From contig CAKTDC010000025.1 in assembly GCA_934541015.1 (NCBI GenBank), positions 1-46,977 of the forward strand: a DNA stretch of 46,977 bases, written 5' to 3'. Source of the stretch: an uncultured Luteimonas sp. GTDB taxonomy: Bacteria > Pseudomonadota > Gammaproteobacteria > Xanthomonadales > Xanthomonadaceae. This document shows, one piece after another, positions 10,413-20,781 of the stretch; positions within the stretch are counted from its first letter, which is position 1; each line of letters begins with the position of its first letter. Under the pieces are notes generated by a model, which had not been told where the DNA came from, did no database searches, and worked only from the letters and a program-made list of their open reading frames with translations. The position numbers and the translations under genes are program-made.

Positions 10413-10607
10413 CGATCCCCTGCAGCCCCATGCCGCGGCCGTCGCGGCGACTCCCCCGGCAGGAACGCATGATGCCGCAGGCTGCCGTCCTCCGCCCGTT
10501 TCCGTTGCGCGCAAGCTGCCGGCTGCGTCCCCCTGATCGGCCGACGCGGCCGCGGCGGACCGCGTGTGGACGTATGCATCGCAATCGCCTCGCAGGGTGC
10601 GGGCGCC

Positions 10608-10613
10608 TACAAT
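10608..10613 (+). promoter_or_regulatory. -10 box of the FabG-like gene, leaderless arrangement
   Basis: TACAAT is followed by six bases and then ATG at 10620. Initiation would fall at the start codon. No ribosome-binding motif is present before the ATG, which fits a leaderless message. Confidence 0.55.
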
Positions 10614-10619
10614 CGCGCC

Positions 10620-11351
10620 ATGGGAACTTCAGGCAGGCGCGCGCTGGTCAGCGGCGGCAGCGGCGATATCGGCGGCGCGATCTGCCGCAGGCTGGCGGCG
10701 GACGGGCTGCACGTGATCGTGCACGCCCACGGCAATCTGGAGCGCGCGCAGGCGCTGGTTGCCGACATCGTCGCGACCGGGGGCAGCGCGCAGGCGGTCG
10801 CGTTCGACGTCGCCGATGGCGATGCCACCCGCGCCGCGCTGGAGGCGCTGCTCGGGGACGGCCCGATCCAGGTCGTGGTCAACAACGCCGGCATCCACGA
10901 CGACGCGCCGCTGGCCGGCATGACCGAGACGCAGTGGAAGCGGGTGGTCGACGTGTCACTGCACGGCTTCTTCCACGTCACCCAGCCGCTGCTGCTGCCG
11001 ATGGCGCGCAAGCGCTGGGGCAGGATCGTCAGCGTGTCCTCGGTCGCGGCCGTGCTCGGCAACCGCGGGCAGGCCAACTACGCTGCGGCCAAGGCCGGCC
11101 TGCACGGCGCCACCCGCTCGCTGGCGCGGGAGATGGCCTCGCGCGGGATCACCGCCAACGTGGTCGCGCCGGGCGTGATCGCCGGCAGCATGGCGGCCGA
11201 TGCCTTCCCGGAGGAGATGGTCAGGCAGATCGTGCCTGCCGCGCGCGCCGGCACCCCGGACGAGGTTGCCGCGCTGGTCGGCTTCCTCTGCTCGGACGCG
11301 GCCGGCTACGTCAACGGCCAGGTCATCGGCGTCAATGGCGGCATGGGGTGA
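10620..11351 (+). CDS. 3-oxoacyl-ACP reductase (FabG-like, pigment cluster)
   Basis: 243 aa short-chain dehydrogenase. The cofactor loop is SGGSGDIGG (11-19), followed by NNAG. The catalytic residues are the Ser in VSVSS and the Tyr and Lys in NYAAAKAG. The C-terminus NGQVIGVNGGMG is typical of FabG. It would reduce the beta-keto group after each condensation in polyene synthesis, the ApeQ role. It has its own promoter rather than belonging to the main operon. The upstream in-frame ATG at 10566 is rejected because homologous sequence begins at the SGRRALVSGG strand and the -10 box lies between the two. Confidence 0.88.
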   Translation: MGTSGRRALVSGGSGDIGGAICRRLAADGLHVIVHAHGNLERAQALVADIVATGGSAQAVAFDVADGDATRAALEALLGDGPIQVVVNNAGIHDDAPLAGMTETQWKRVVDVSLHGFFHVTQPLLLPMARKRWGRIVSVSSVAAVLGNRGQANYAAAKAGLHGATRSLAREMASRGITANVVAPGVIAGSMAADAFPEEMVRQIVPAARAGTPDEVAALVGFLCSDAAGYVNGQVIGVNGGMG

Positions 11352-11452
11352 GCGGGTGCCGTAGCCCGGCGCCGCGGGATCCGTGCGACCGGGTCGCGCC
11401 GCATTCACGCACGCGGGCGGATGATGGCCGCGTGCCACAGGAGACTGCCCGC

Positions 11453-11896
11453 ATGCGCCGCGCCGTGTTCCCGGGACTGCTGGTCCTGGTCCTGCTGCTG
11501 GCCGGCTGCGCCAGCTCGCACGTGCTGACCGGCACCCCGTATCCGCCGATCGATCCGTCGCAGGTGCGCATCTACTACGGCCCGCCGCCGGGCGGCTACG
11601 AGGAGATCGCGCGGCTGGATGTGTCCAGCGGCGGCTTCACCTGGGGCGAGCAGAACAAGACCAATGCGGTGATGGCCCGGCTGCGCCGCGAGGCGGCCAG
11701 GCTCGGCGCCAACGGCGTGCTGTTCCAGGGCACCGCCGATGGCTACGGCGGCGGTGGCGTCAGCGTCGGCGCCGGCGTCGGCCGCGGCGGCGGACGCACC
11801 TTCACCAGCGGTGGCGTCGGCGTCGACATCAGCCCGCGGCAGAAGTACGCCAGCGGCATCGCGATCCGCGTGCGCGAACCCGCGTCGACGCCTTAG
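11453..11896 (+). CDS. Putative lipoprotein
   Basis: 147 aa. It has a lipoprotein signal with lipobox LLAGC, so Cys at about residue 18 should be lipidated. The mature part has RIYYGPPPGGYEEIARLDVSS and MARLRREAARLGANGVLF. This pattern is common to small Xanthomonadaceae and other proteobacterial lipoproteins of unknown role that contain a 'LGAN(A/G)V' helix. A Gly/Val-rich stretch (about 100-125) follows. GGAG lies 9-12 nt before the ATG. Ser after the lipidated Cys predicts outer-membrane sorting. A link to the pigment is positional only. A repeat element starts 10 nt after its stop. Confidence 0.75.
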   Translation: MRRAVFPGLLVLVLLLAGCASSHVLTGTPYPPIDPSQVRIYYGPPPGGYEEIARLDVSSGGFTWGEQNKTNAVMARLRREAARLGANGVLFQGTADGYGGGGVSVGAGVGRGGGRTFTSGGVGVDISPRQKYASGIAIRVREPASTP

Positions 11897-11905
11897 TTTT
11901 TGGTT

Positions 11906-12194
11906 CTTCTCCCACGCGAGGGGGAATCGCAAGAGCAGAGCCGGATCGGGGCTTGCGGACAGCGGGTCACCCCGGGCTGGGGATTGCTCTCCGGCTCGGT
12001 CAGCCCGCTCCGCGGTCCGGCCCGGCGCAGCGAGCCAGACCAGGGCTGGATCCGGGCTTGCGGACCGGGGGTCGCCCCGGCCGACAGGGCGCGGCGTCCT
12101 TCCGAAGACCGGGGTGAGTACGGATCGCTTGCGCAGCATGCCGCGGCGTCCTTCCGACGGCGGAAGTGAAAGCGGTCCCCTCCCTTGGGAGAAG
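11906..12194. repeat. Non-coding repeat element with inverted ends
   Basis: The gap after the lipoprotein gene is filled by a 289-bp element. Its ends, CTTCTCCCACGCGAGGGG (11906-11923) and the reverse complement at 12177-12194, match in 16 of 18 positions. Inside, a ~37-bp unit containing GGCTTGCGG occurs twice (about 11939-11975 and 12045-12081). A unit containing GGCGTCCTTCCGA also occurs twice (12087-12105 and 12142-12167). The second of these is a 26-bp exact match to 45824-45849. No convincing gene is present on either strand. The rest of the gap to 12277 shows nothing recognisable. Confidence 0.7.
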
Positions 12195-12277
12195 ATCAAA
12201 ATGAAGGGCGGGAGCGACTTGATCAGCGTTCCCTGGGTGGCTCCGGGGAGTTCCGGAGAACCGGGCGCGCCCGCAGC

Positions 12278-13912
12278 TCAGGCCGCCCGCTCCTCCGCAT
12301 ACCAGGCCGCCGACAGCGAATCCGGGATGGGAGCGGCGGCATCGAGCTGCGCGGCGAGGCCGCCGTCGTCGATGTCGGGGTGGTCGGCACGCGCGCGCTG
12401 CAGGATCTCGGCGGCGAGCCAGCGCATCCGGGCCACGTTGTCGCCGATGCGGGCGACGAAGGCGTCGCTGTCGAGCCGGTCGGAAAGCGCGCGGTTGAGC
12501 TCGCGGAACCAGTCGATGCGGAACTGGTCGAGCAGGCGCCCGGCGGGCGGCTCGCGGCCCTCGTTGCGCCGGCCCCATTCGCGCAGCAGCGGCTGCATCG
12601 CCAGGTTCAGCGCGCTGGCCTCGGCGAATACCGGGCGCAGGCGCCCGAGCGTGGGCAGGTCGGTCATGCGTCCGGCGAAGAACAGCGGCGCCAGCAGCGA
12701 CCAGTAGTAGGTGTAGTCCCAGATCACCTTCACCGGCAGCACGCGCTCGTCGCCGAACAGTGCGTACTGGTCCTGGTAGAGCGTCATCGTGTTCTCGTAG
12801 AACGAGAAGTACAGCTGCTCGTACAGCGACACATAGGGTTGGAAGGCCTCGCCTGCGGCGTCCTTCGCGATCAGGTCGCAGATATAGGTGTTGCAGATCG
12901 CGATGAAGTCGCTGCCGGGCGAGTAGAACGGATCGAGAAACACCCCTGCCTCGCCGGTGCTGGCCCAGCGCCGGGTCGAGAACACCTGTTTCGCGCTGTA
13001 GGAGAAGTGGCGCAGGAACAGGAAGTCCTGCAGCGCGTGGCCCCCGCGCTCGAGCGTGGCGGCGACCTGCGGCTGGTGGATGCGCAGCCAGTCCATCGCC
13101 TTGGCGTGGGTGTTCATGCCCTCCAACGGGTGCATCTTCGCGTCGCAGACGATGCCCAGCGAATGCGCTCCCGAAGACAGCGGGATCAGCCAGAACCAGT
13201 AGCCCGGGCCGCACATGTGGTTGGTCGAGCGCCAGCGGTCGGGCGGGTCGCAGCGCTGCAGCCACTGCGCGTCCTGCGACCAGGCGTTGGGGTCGATCAG
13301 ACCCTCCACCCGCCACCACACGGCGTTGACGTCGTGGTCGTTGGGCCTGGCGAGGTCGAGCTTGCGCTTGATCAGCCCGGCGCGGCCGCTGGCGTCGACC
13401 AGCCAGCGGCAGGACAGCGAGCGCATCGCGCCGTCGTGCTCGAACTGCACTTGGTGGTCGCCGTCGTCGTCGGCCAGCTCGAAGCTGCGGACCACGGCGC
13501 CGTCCTTGAAGCGCACCCCGCGCTCGCGCGCCAGTTCGCCCAGGTGGTTCTCGAACCTGCCGCGGTCGATCTGCCACGACGGGGTGGGCAGCAGGTGGCT
13601 GACGCCCAGCTCGGTGCAGCGGTCGATGGCGTCGCTGCCCTCGGAGAAGAAGAAGCGGAAGCCGAACTTGCGGATCTGCCGCGTTTCCAGGTGCTCGCGC
13701 AGGCCGAGCACCTCGGCGAAATAGTGCGCGCCGATCTCGACGCTGGATTCGCCGACCTTGTGTGCGGCCTCGCGCACCGGATGTGGTCTGCGCTCGATCA
13801 CCGCGACCGACAGCGACGGCGCCTGCTGGCGCAGCTGCAGGGCGAGGGTGAGGCCGGCCAGACCGCCGCCGAGGATGGCGACGTCGGCGCGCGGGGTGTC
13901 GGACTGCGGCAT
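12278..13912 (-). CDS. Flavin-dependent halogenase-like FAD oxidoreductase
   Basis: 544 aa. It shows four marks of flavin-dependent halogenases: the FAD loop GGGLAG (15-20); HKVGES with the candidate catalytic Lys52; WFWLIP (239-244), fitting the WxWxIP signature; and FLDPFYSPG (325-333), fitting F-x2-P-x2-S-x-G. A long C-terminal helical region follows. Xanthomonadins of Xanthomonas are brominated, so bromination of the aryl or polyene moiety is a reasonable inference. A monooxygenase or dehydrogenase role within the same fold cannot be excluded. It is the last gene of the KS-CLF-GT operon, 86 nt after the GT gene. Two-component halogenases need a separate flavin reductase, and none is visible here. 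Confidence 0.8.
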   Translation of the reverse strand: MPQSDTPRADVAILGGGLAGLTLALQLRQQAPSLSVAVIERRPHPVREAAHKVGESSVEIGAHYFAEVLGLREHLETRQIRKFGFRFFFSEGSDAIDRCTELGVSHLLPTPSWQIDRGRFENHLGELARERGVRFKDGAVVRSFELADDDGDHQVQFEHDGAMRSLSCRWLVDASGRAGLIKRKLDLARPNDHDVNAVWWRVEGLIDPNAWSQDAQWLQRCDPPDRWRSTNHMCGPGYWFWLIPLSSGAHSLGIVCDAKMHPLEGMNTHAKAMDWLRIHQPQVAATLERGGHALQDFLFLRHFSYSAKQVFSTRRWASTGEAGVFLDPFYSPGSDFIAICNTYICDLIAKDAAGEAFQPYVSLYEQLYFSFYENTMTLYQDQYALFGDERVLPVKVIWDYTYYWSLLAPLFFAGRMTDLPTLGRLRPVFAEASALNLAMQPLLREWGRRNEGREPPAGRLLDQFRIDWFRELNRALSDRLDSDAFVARIGDNVARMRWLAAEILQRARADHPDIDDGGLAAQLDAAAPIPDSLSAAWYAEERAA

Positions 13913-13998
13913 GCGGATGCGTCTCCGTGGATGGACTGCGCAAGGCCCGGAGCCGGGGCCCTGTGCAACAGGTTATCGCAGCTGCCGCCGCGGCGGGC

Positions 13999-14799
13999 TC
14001 ACGCCGCCGGGCCGACGGGCGCGTCCGGAGCGTGGATCACCGGCGGACGCGCGCGCGCCCGCCGGTATGCGCGGACCACGTGGCCGTGGCTGACGACCTG
14101 CCCGATCACGTGCGAGGTGATCCGCCACAGGTCGCGGAACAGCCGGAAGTGGCTCTTGCGGAACTGCTCCTGCGAACCCGCCGCCGCGTAGCGTGTTTCC
14201 ACCGGTACCGAGACCACGCCGAAACCCAACTCGCGCGCGGCCGAGATCAGCAGCTGTGCTTCGAACACGAAGCCCTCGCCGGGCACCTCCGGCAGTGCCA
14301 GCACCGGCGCCGGATACAGGCGCTGGCCGCTCTGGCTGTCGACCAGGCGGAAGCCGCAGGCCCAGGCGATGCCCCAGTCGCCGAAATCGTTGCCGATCCG
14401 CCGGTACCAGGGCTGGGTGCTGCGCTTGTGCAGGCGCGCGCCGTTGACGATGTTGCGTGGATGCGCGTTCGCGGCCGCGACCAGGCGCGGGATGTCGCTG
14501 GCGCGGTGCTGGCCGTCGCCGTCCATGGTCACCACCGCGGCCATGCCCCGGCGCAGGGCTTCGGCAAAGCCGCTGCGCAGGGCGGCGCCCTTGCCCAGGC
14601 GCCGCGGGTGGCGCAGCAGCACGACCGGCAGGCTCGCGACGATCCGCGCGGTGTCGTCGTCGGAGCCGTCGTCGACCACGATCACCAGGTCCGCGTGCGC
14701 GCAGGCGCCATCCACCACCTCGGAGATGCGCAGCGATTCGTTCAGCGCCGGGATCACCACCGCGATGTTGCCGCGGTGCAGCAACGGCTGTTCAGCCAT
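13999..14799 (-). CDS. Family 2 glycosyltransferase of the pigment cluster
   Basis: 266 aa, a GT-A fold GT2 enzyme. It begins IAVVIPALNES, with VVDDGSDDDT (41-50) for nucleotide binding, GKGAALRSG, and the metal-binding DGDGQH (93-98). There is no clear C-terminal membrane bundle, unlike dolichol-phosphate synthases, although the C-terminus is very basic. GT2 genes recur in aryl polyene clusters and may add a sugar to the head group or lipid anchor. The actual donor and acceptor are unknown. It overlaps the upstream CLF-like gene by 8 nt, indicating coupled translation. Confidence 0.85.
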   Translation of the reverse strand: MAEQPLLHRGNIAVVIPALNESLRISEVVDGACAHADLVIVVDDGSDDDTARIVASLPVVLLRHPRRLGKGAALRSGFAEALRRGMAAVVTMDGDGQHRASDIPRLVAAANAHPRNIVNGARLHKRSTQPWYRRIGNDFGDWGIAWACGFRLVDSQSGQRLYPAPVLALPEVPGEGFVFEAQLLISAARELGFGVVSVPVETRYAAAGSQEQFRKSHFRLFRDLWRITSHVIGQVVSHGHVVRAYRRARARPPVIHAPDAPVGPAA

Positions 14800-15571
14800 G
14801 TTCGAGTTCCAGCAGCAGCCGCCGTCCGGGGCCGGCGTGCAGGGCCGCGCGCCCGGCGCCGGTGGCGAGCGCGTCGAACAGCGGCAGCAGCGGCGCCATC
14901 GCGTTGGCCCGCGCGCGTCGCGCCAGCGGGCCGTCGCCGTCGTCGGCGTCGCCGTCGGCGAGTGTCGCCCGCAGGTGCGGGCCGCCGCCGTCGCGGGCCA
15001 GCACCAGCGCGGCGCCGAGCAGGCCTTCGCTGCGGGTCACCGTCGACAGCAGCCCGCTGGCGGCGGTGTCGTAGGCCACCAGCAGGACCGCCTCGGCATC
15101 CGTCGCCAGCTGCGACAGCGCCTCGACCAGGCCCTGGGCGAAGCTGGCGCGGTACGCGCTGATCGCGGTGGCCGTGTGCATGCAGCCGCTGCCGATCGTC
15201 CAGTAGCCGGCGGCGGCGTTGTGCACGGAGTTGTGGAACTTCGTCGGCGAGATGTCGGCCGGCGACTGCGCCAGGGTCGCGCACATGTAGTCGGTGATGC
15301 CGAGGTCGCCGTGGGTGGAGGCGAACACCGAGGGCAGCGAGGCCGGGTCGCGCCCGGCGTCGCGGCAGGCGGCGAGCGCCACCTCCAGCGCGACCGCCAC
15401 CGACGGCGGCGCGCGGCGGCGCTCGTTGGGCGCCAGCAGCTGCGGCGACGGGCGCGCCGGCGCATCCGTCGGCGGTGCACCGCCTGCGGCGAACGCGCGC
15501 GCCGCGGCCCAGTCCGGCAGGCCATCGCTCCACCAGCCGATTCCGGCGATGCGTGCGCCGGACGCGCTCAT
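14792..15571 (-). CDS. Chain-length-factor-like half ketosynthase
   Basis: 259 aa, matching the short 'beta-ketoacyl synthase, N-terminal-like' proteins of aryl polyene clusters (ApeC-type). It covers only the first thiolase-like half of a ketosynthase. The region YWTIGSGCMHTATAISAY aligns by eye with the nucleophile elbow of the neighbouring KS. The two histidines of the catalytic triad, located in the second half of a normal KS, are absent. It therefore probably acts as a non-catalytic partner of the KS, setting chain length. The ATG overlaps the KS stop (ATGA), consistent with stoichiometric co-expression. Confidence 0.82.
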   Translation of the reverse strand: MSASGARIAGIGWWSDGLPDWAAARAFAAGGAPPTDAPARPSPQLLAPNERRRAPPSVAVALEVALAACRDAGRDPASLPSVFASTHGDLGITDYMCATLAQSPADISPTKFHNSVHNAAAGYWTIGSGCMHTATAISAYRASFAQGLVEALSQLATDAEAVLLVAYDTAASGLLSTVTRSEGLLGAALVLARDGGGPHLRATLADGDADDGDGPLARRARANAMAPLLPLFDALATGAGRAALHAGPGRRLLLELEHG

Positions 15572-16770
15572 GCCCGCCCTCCTCGCCCGAACAGCAGCGA
15601 GCAGTTGTTGCCGCCGAAGCCGAAGGAGTTGTTCATCGCATAGCGGATGTCGCCGCGCGCGCCGTCGAAGCGGATCTGCGGCCCGCAGGCCGGATCGGGG
15701 GTGCGGCTGTTGAGGGTGCCCGGAAGCAGCCCGTGCCGCAGCGCGAGCAGGGCGAAGGTCGATTCGACGATGCCGGCCGCGCCCAGCGTGTGCCCGGTCC
15801 AGCCCTTGGTCGAGCTGGCGTGCAGGGTGTCGGGGAACATCGCCGCGACCGCGGCGGCCTCGACCGCGTCGTTGGCCGGCGTCGAGGTGCCGTGCAGGTT
15901 GAGATAGCCGACCTGCGCCGCGTCGATGCCGGCGCGCGCCAGTGCGTCGCGCATCGACAGGGTCGCGCCCAGCCCCTGCGGATGCGGCGCCGACATGTGG
16001 TGGGCGTCGCTGGATTCGCCGTAGCCGCACAGCAGCAGCCCGTCCGCGTCGTCGGCGGCGCGCTCGAGCAGGGCGAAGCCGCCGGCCTCGCCCAGCGACA
16101 GCCCGTCGCGCTGCGCATCGAACGGACGGCAGGGCTCGCGCGAGACCAGCCCGAGTGCGTTGAAGCCGAACAGCACGCTGCCGCAGAGCGTGTCGACGCC
16201 GCCGACCAGGGCCGCGTCGACCATCCCGGCATGGATCAGCCGCGCCGCCTGCGCGAACACCTTCGCGCTCGACGAGCACGCGGTGGCCACGGTCACGCAG
16301 GGTCCGCGCAATCCTGTCGCTTGCTGCAGGAAGTCGCCCAGCGAATGCGGCGTGTGCACGATCGGGCGCTGCAGGTCGGGCGGCATGCGCGGCCGGCCGT
16401 CGTCGCCGTCTTCGGCGCGGGCGTAGGCCTCTTCGCTGGCGCCGATGCTGGAGGTCGAGGTGCCGATCACCAGCGCGACCCGCTCGGCGCCGTGGCGCGC
16501 GACCATCGCGGCGAGCGCCTCGCGCAGTCCGTCCTGCTGCAGCGCCAGCCACGCCAGCCGGTTGTTGCGGCATTCCCACTGCGCCAGCGCATCCGGCAGC
16601 GGCGAGTCCTCGACGCCGTCCACGCGCCCGATCCAGGTGGCCAGCGGCGCATTGCCGAAGTCGTTCGGACGCAGCCCGCCGCGCCGGTCGCGCAGCGCTT
16701 CGAACTGGGCGGCCAGGCCGCGCCCCGCAGCGGTGGTCGCGCTGAAGGCACGGATCGCCAGCGGCGGCAT
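15568..16770 (-). CDS. Beta-ketoacyl-ACP synthase (ApeO/FabF-type)
   Basis: 400 aa. The catalytic triad is complete: Cys165 in VATACSSS, His293 in LNLHGTSTPAND and His326 in GWTGHTLGAAG. NNSFGFGGNN follows near the end. It catalyses decarboxylative condensation of malonyl-ACP onto the aryl-polyene chain. It is the first gene of a four-gene minus operon with CLF, GT and halogenase. ATG 16770 is preferred to the upstream ATG 16854 because the residues between are low-complexity, the predicted transcript starts near 16818, and the fold begins at PLAIRAFSATT. A TTG at about 16797 is an alternative. Confidence 0.9.
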   Translation of the reverse strand: MPPLAIRAFSATTAAGRGLAAQFEALRDRRGGLRPNDFGNAPLATWIGRVDGVEDSPLPDALAQWECRNNRLAWLALQQDGLREALAAMVARHGAERVALVIGTSTSSIGASEEAYARAEDGDDGRPRMPPDLQRPIVHTPHSLGDFLQQATGLRGPCVTVATACSSSAKVFAQAARLIHAGMVDAALVGGVDTLCGSVLFGFNALGLVSREPCRPFDAQRDGLSLGEAGGFALLERAADDADGLLLCGYGESSDAHHMSAPHPQGLGATLSMRDALARAGIDAAQVGYLNLHGTSTPANDAVEAAAVAAMFPDTLHASSTKGWTGHTLGAAGIVESTFALLALRHGLLPGTLNSRTPDPACGPQIRFDGARGDIRYAMNNSFGFGGNNCSLLFGRGGRA

Positions 16771-16824
16771 GGGGCGGGGCGTTGGCGGCTGGGTCAAAGC
16801 GTGCGACCGTGAGGTAAAACGACG

Positions 16825-16853
16825 ATTATATCGGCGTGGATCGATCGCCTTCA
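16825..16853 (-). promoter_or_regulatory. Promoter of the KS-CLF-GT-halogenase operon
   Basis: On the minus strand a perfect TATAAT (16830-16825) is preceded at 18 nt by a partial -35 box (GTGAAG, about 16854-16849). It predicts a start near 16818 and a leader of roughly 48 nt before ATG 16770. The same AT-rich patch may also serve the divergent gene at 16883. Confidence 0.6.
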
Positions 16854-16882
16854 CGCCGCCCGTTCAGCCGCCAGGGACCCCG

Positions 16883-17569
16883 ATGAGCGCGCGTCGCGAC
16901 CACCAGTGGCGGCTGTTCAGGGACCCGCACGTGCTGACCGCGCTGGCGCTGACCCTGCTGCTGTGCGCGCTGAGCCTGGGCGGCGTCTATGCCGGCTGTT
17001 TCGTGCACGTGCTGCGCACCGCGCGCAGCGCGCCCTGCGCGGCTCCCGGCGACGGCTGCCTGCTGCTGTTCGGCAAGCACGTCCGCGGCGGGGTCGTCGA
17101 CCCCGACTTCCGCGCGCGGATCGAGCGCGCCGCGCTGGTCTGGCGGGCGCAGCCGCAGCGCACCCTGCTCCTGCTCGGCGGCGGCCACGGCGGCCAGGCC
17201 AGCGAAGCCGAGCTGGCCCGCGACGCCCTGCTGCAGGCCGGCGTCGCGGCCGACGCCTCGATCCTGCTTGAAACCGGATCGCTGGACACGCTGCAGAACC
17301 TGCGCAACGCCCGCGAGCTGCTGCGCAGCCGCGGCCACGCCGGCCCGGTGGTCCTGCTCAGCAGCCGCTACCACCTGGCGCGCTGCGCCCTGTTCGCGCG
17401 CGGACTGGGTCTGGATTACGCACTGTGCGCGGCCGAACCGCGGCTGCCGCTGCGCCCGTCCACCCTGTGGCCGCTGGCCCGCGAAGCCGCCTGGGTCTGC
17501 TGGGTGGGCGTGGGCATGTGCTGGGCCCGGCTGACCGGGCACCGGGCGATGCTGGCGCGGGTGCGCTGA
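16883..17569 (+). CDS. YdcF/ElyC family (DUF218) membrane protein
   Basis: 228 aa. One N-terminal helix (about 18-40) precedes a DUF218 domain. CLLLFGKHVRGG opens the Rossmann-like fold, followed by LLLLGGGHGG, SEAELARDALLQAGV, ETGSLDTLQNLRNARELL and VVLLSSRYHLARC, the usual order of this family. ElyC of E. coli affects envelope and peptidoglycan homeostasis; other DUF218 proteins bind nucleotides or act on small anionic substrates. The ATG has an AGGGA site. It diverges from the KS operon and ends the pigment region. Homologues are often found near aryl polyene genes, but the role there is unknown. Confidence 0.8.
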   Translation: MSARRDHQWRLFRDPHVLTALALTLLLCALSLGGVYAGCFVHVLRTARSAPCAAPGDGCLLLFGKHVRGGVVDPDFRARIERAALVWRAQPQRTLLLLGGGHGGQASEAELARDALLQAGVAADASILLETGSLDTLQNLRNARELLRSRGHAGPVVLLSSRYHLARCALFARGLGLDYALCAAEPRLPLRPSTLWPLAREAAWVCWVGVGMCWARLTGHRAMLARVR

Positions 17570-17588
17570 GCGCCGGCGGCAGGCGCGC

Positions 17589-20006
<2,418 letters not shown>

Positions 20007-20714
20007 TCAGCGCGGCCCCTGTCCGAACAGCACCTTCTTTTCTTCCTCGCTCATCGGCGCGCCCGCGGCCGGATTGACCTGGCGCGACAGGGCGTAGGCG
20101 CGCTGCGCGGCCGGGCGCGCGGCGATCGCGGCATGCCAGCGCCGGACCTCCGGGTAGGGCGCCATGTCGATCGGCGCGCGCTCGTAGGCGTTGACCCAGG
20201 GGTGCGCGGCCATGTCGGCGATCGAATAGTCGCCAGCGATGAAGTCGCGGCCGGCGAGCCGTCGGTCGAGCACGCCGAGCAGGCGCTTGACCTCGCTGGC
20301 GTAGCGCGTCCTGGCGTAGGCGATGTCCTCGGGCGCGTACACGTGGAAGTGGCCGTACTGGCCGGTCATCGGGCCCAGGCCGGCCATCTGCCAGAACAGC
20401 CATTCCAGCGTCGCCGTGCGTCCGCGCAGGTCCGCCGGGAGGAAGCGCCCGGTCTTCCCGGCCAGGTACAGCAGGATGGCACCGGATTCGAATACCGGCA
20501 GCGGAGCGCCGCCGTCGGCGGGCGCGTGGTCGACGATCGCCGGCATCTTGTTGTTGGGCGAGATCGCCAGGAATTCCGGCTCGAACTGGTCGCCCTTGCC
20601 GATGTTCACCGGCCGGATGTCGTAGGCGATGCCTTCGCCGAGTTCAGCCAGCTCCTCGAGGAACAGGGTGACCTTGTGCCCGTTGGGCGTGGGCCAGTAG
20701 TACAGGTCGAGCAT
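20007..20714 (-). CDS. Glutathione S-transferase, YfcG-like
   Basis: 235 aa, closely resembling E. coli YfcG, a GST with glutathione-dependent disulfide reductase activity. Thioredoxin-fold half: LDLYYWPTPNGHKVTLFLEE (2-21), SPNNKMPAIVDH and the glutathione-contacting ESGAILLYLA. Helical half: WLFWQMAGLGPMTGQ and AGDYSIADMAAHPWVNA. The ATG at 20714 has GGAG just upstream, and the longer frame to 20840 adds only low-complexity sequence. It appears monocistronic. Cytosolic. Confidence 0.92.
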   Translation of the reverse strand: MLDLYYWPTPNGHKVTLFLEELAELGEGIAYDIRPVNIGKGDQFEPEFLAISPNNKMPAIVDHAPADGGAPLPVFESGAILLYLAGKTGRFLPADLRGRTATLEWLFWQMAGLGPMTGQYGHFHVYAPEDIAYARTRYASEVKRLLGVLDRRLAGRDFIAGDYSIADMAAHPWVNAYERAPIDMAPYPEVRRWHAAIAARPAAQRAYALSRQVNPAAGAPMSEEEKKVLFGQGPR

Positions 20715-20781
20715 GATGGGCTCCCGCGGATGGAGGGCTGCCCAGTCTATCGGCCGGCGCGTGCACGCGCCGCAGCGGGGT

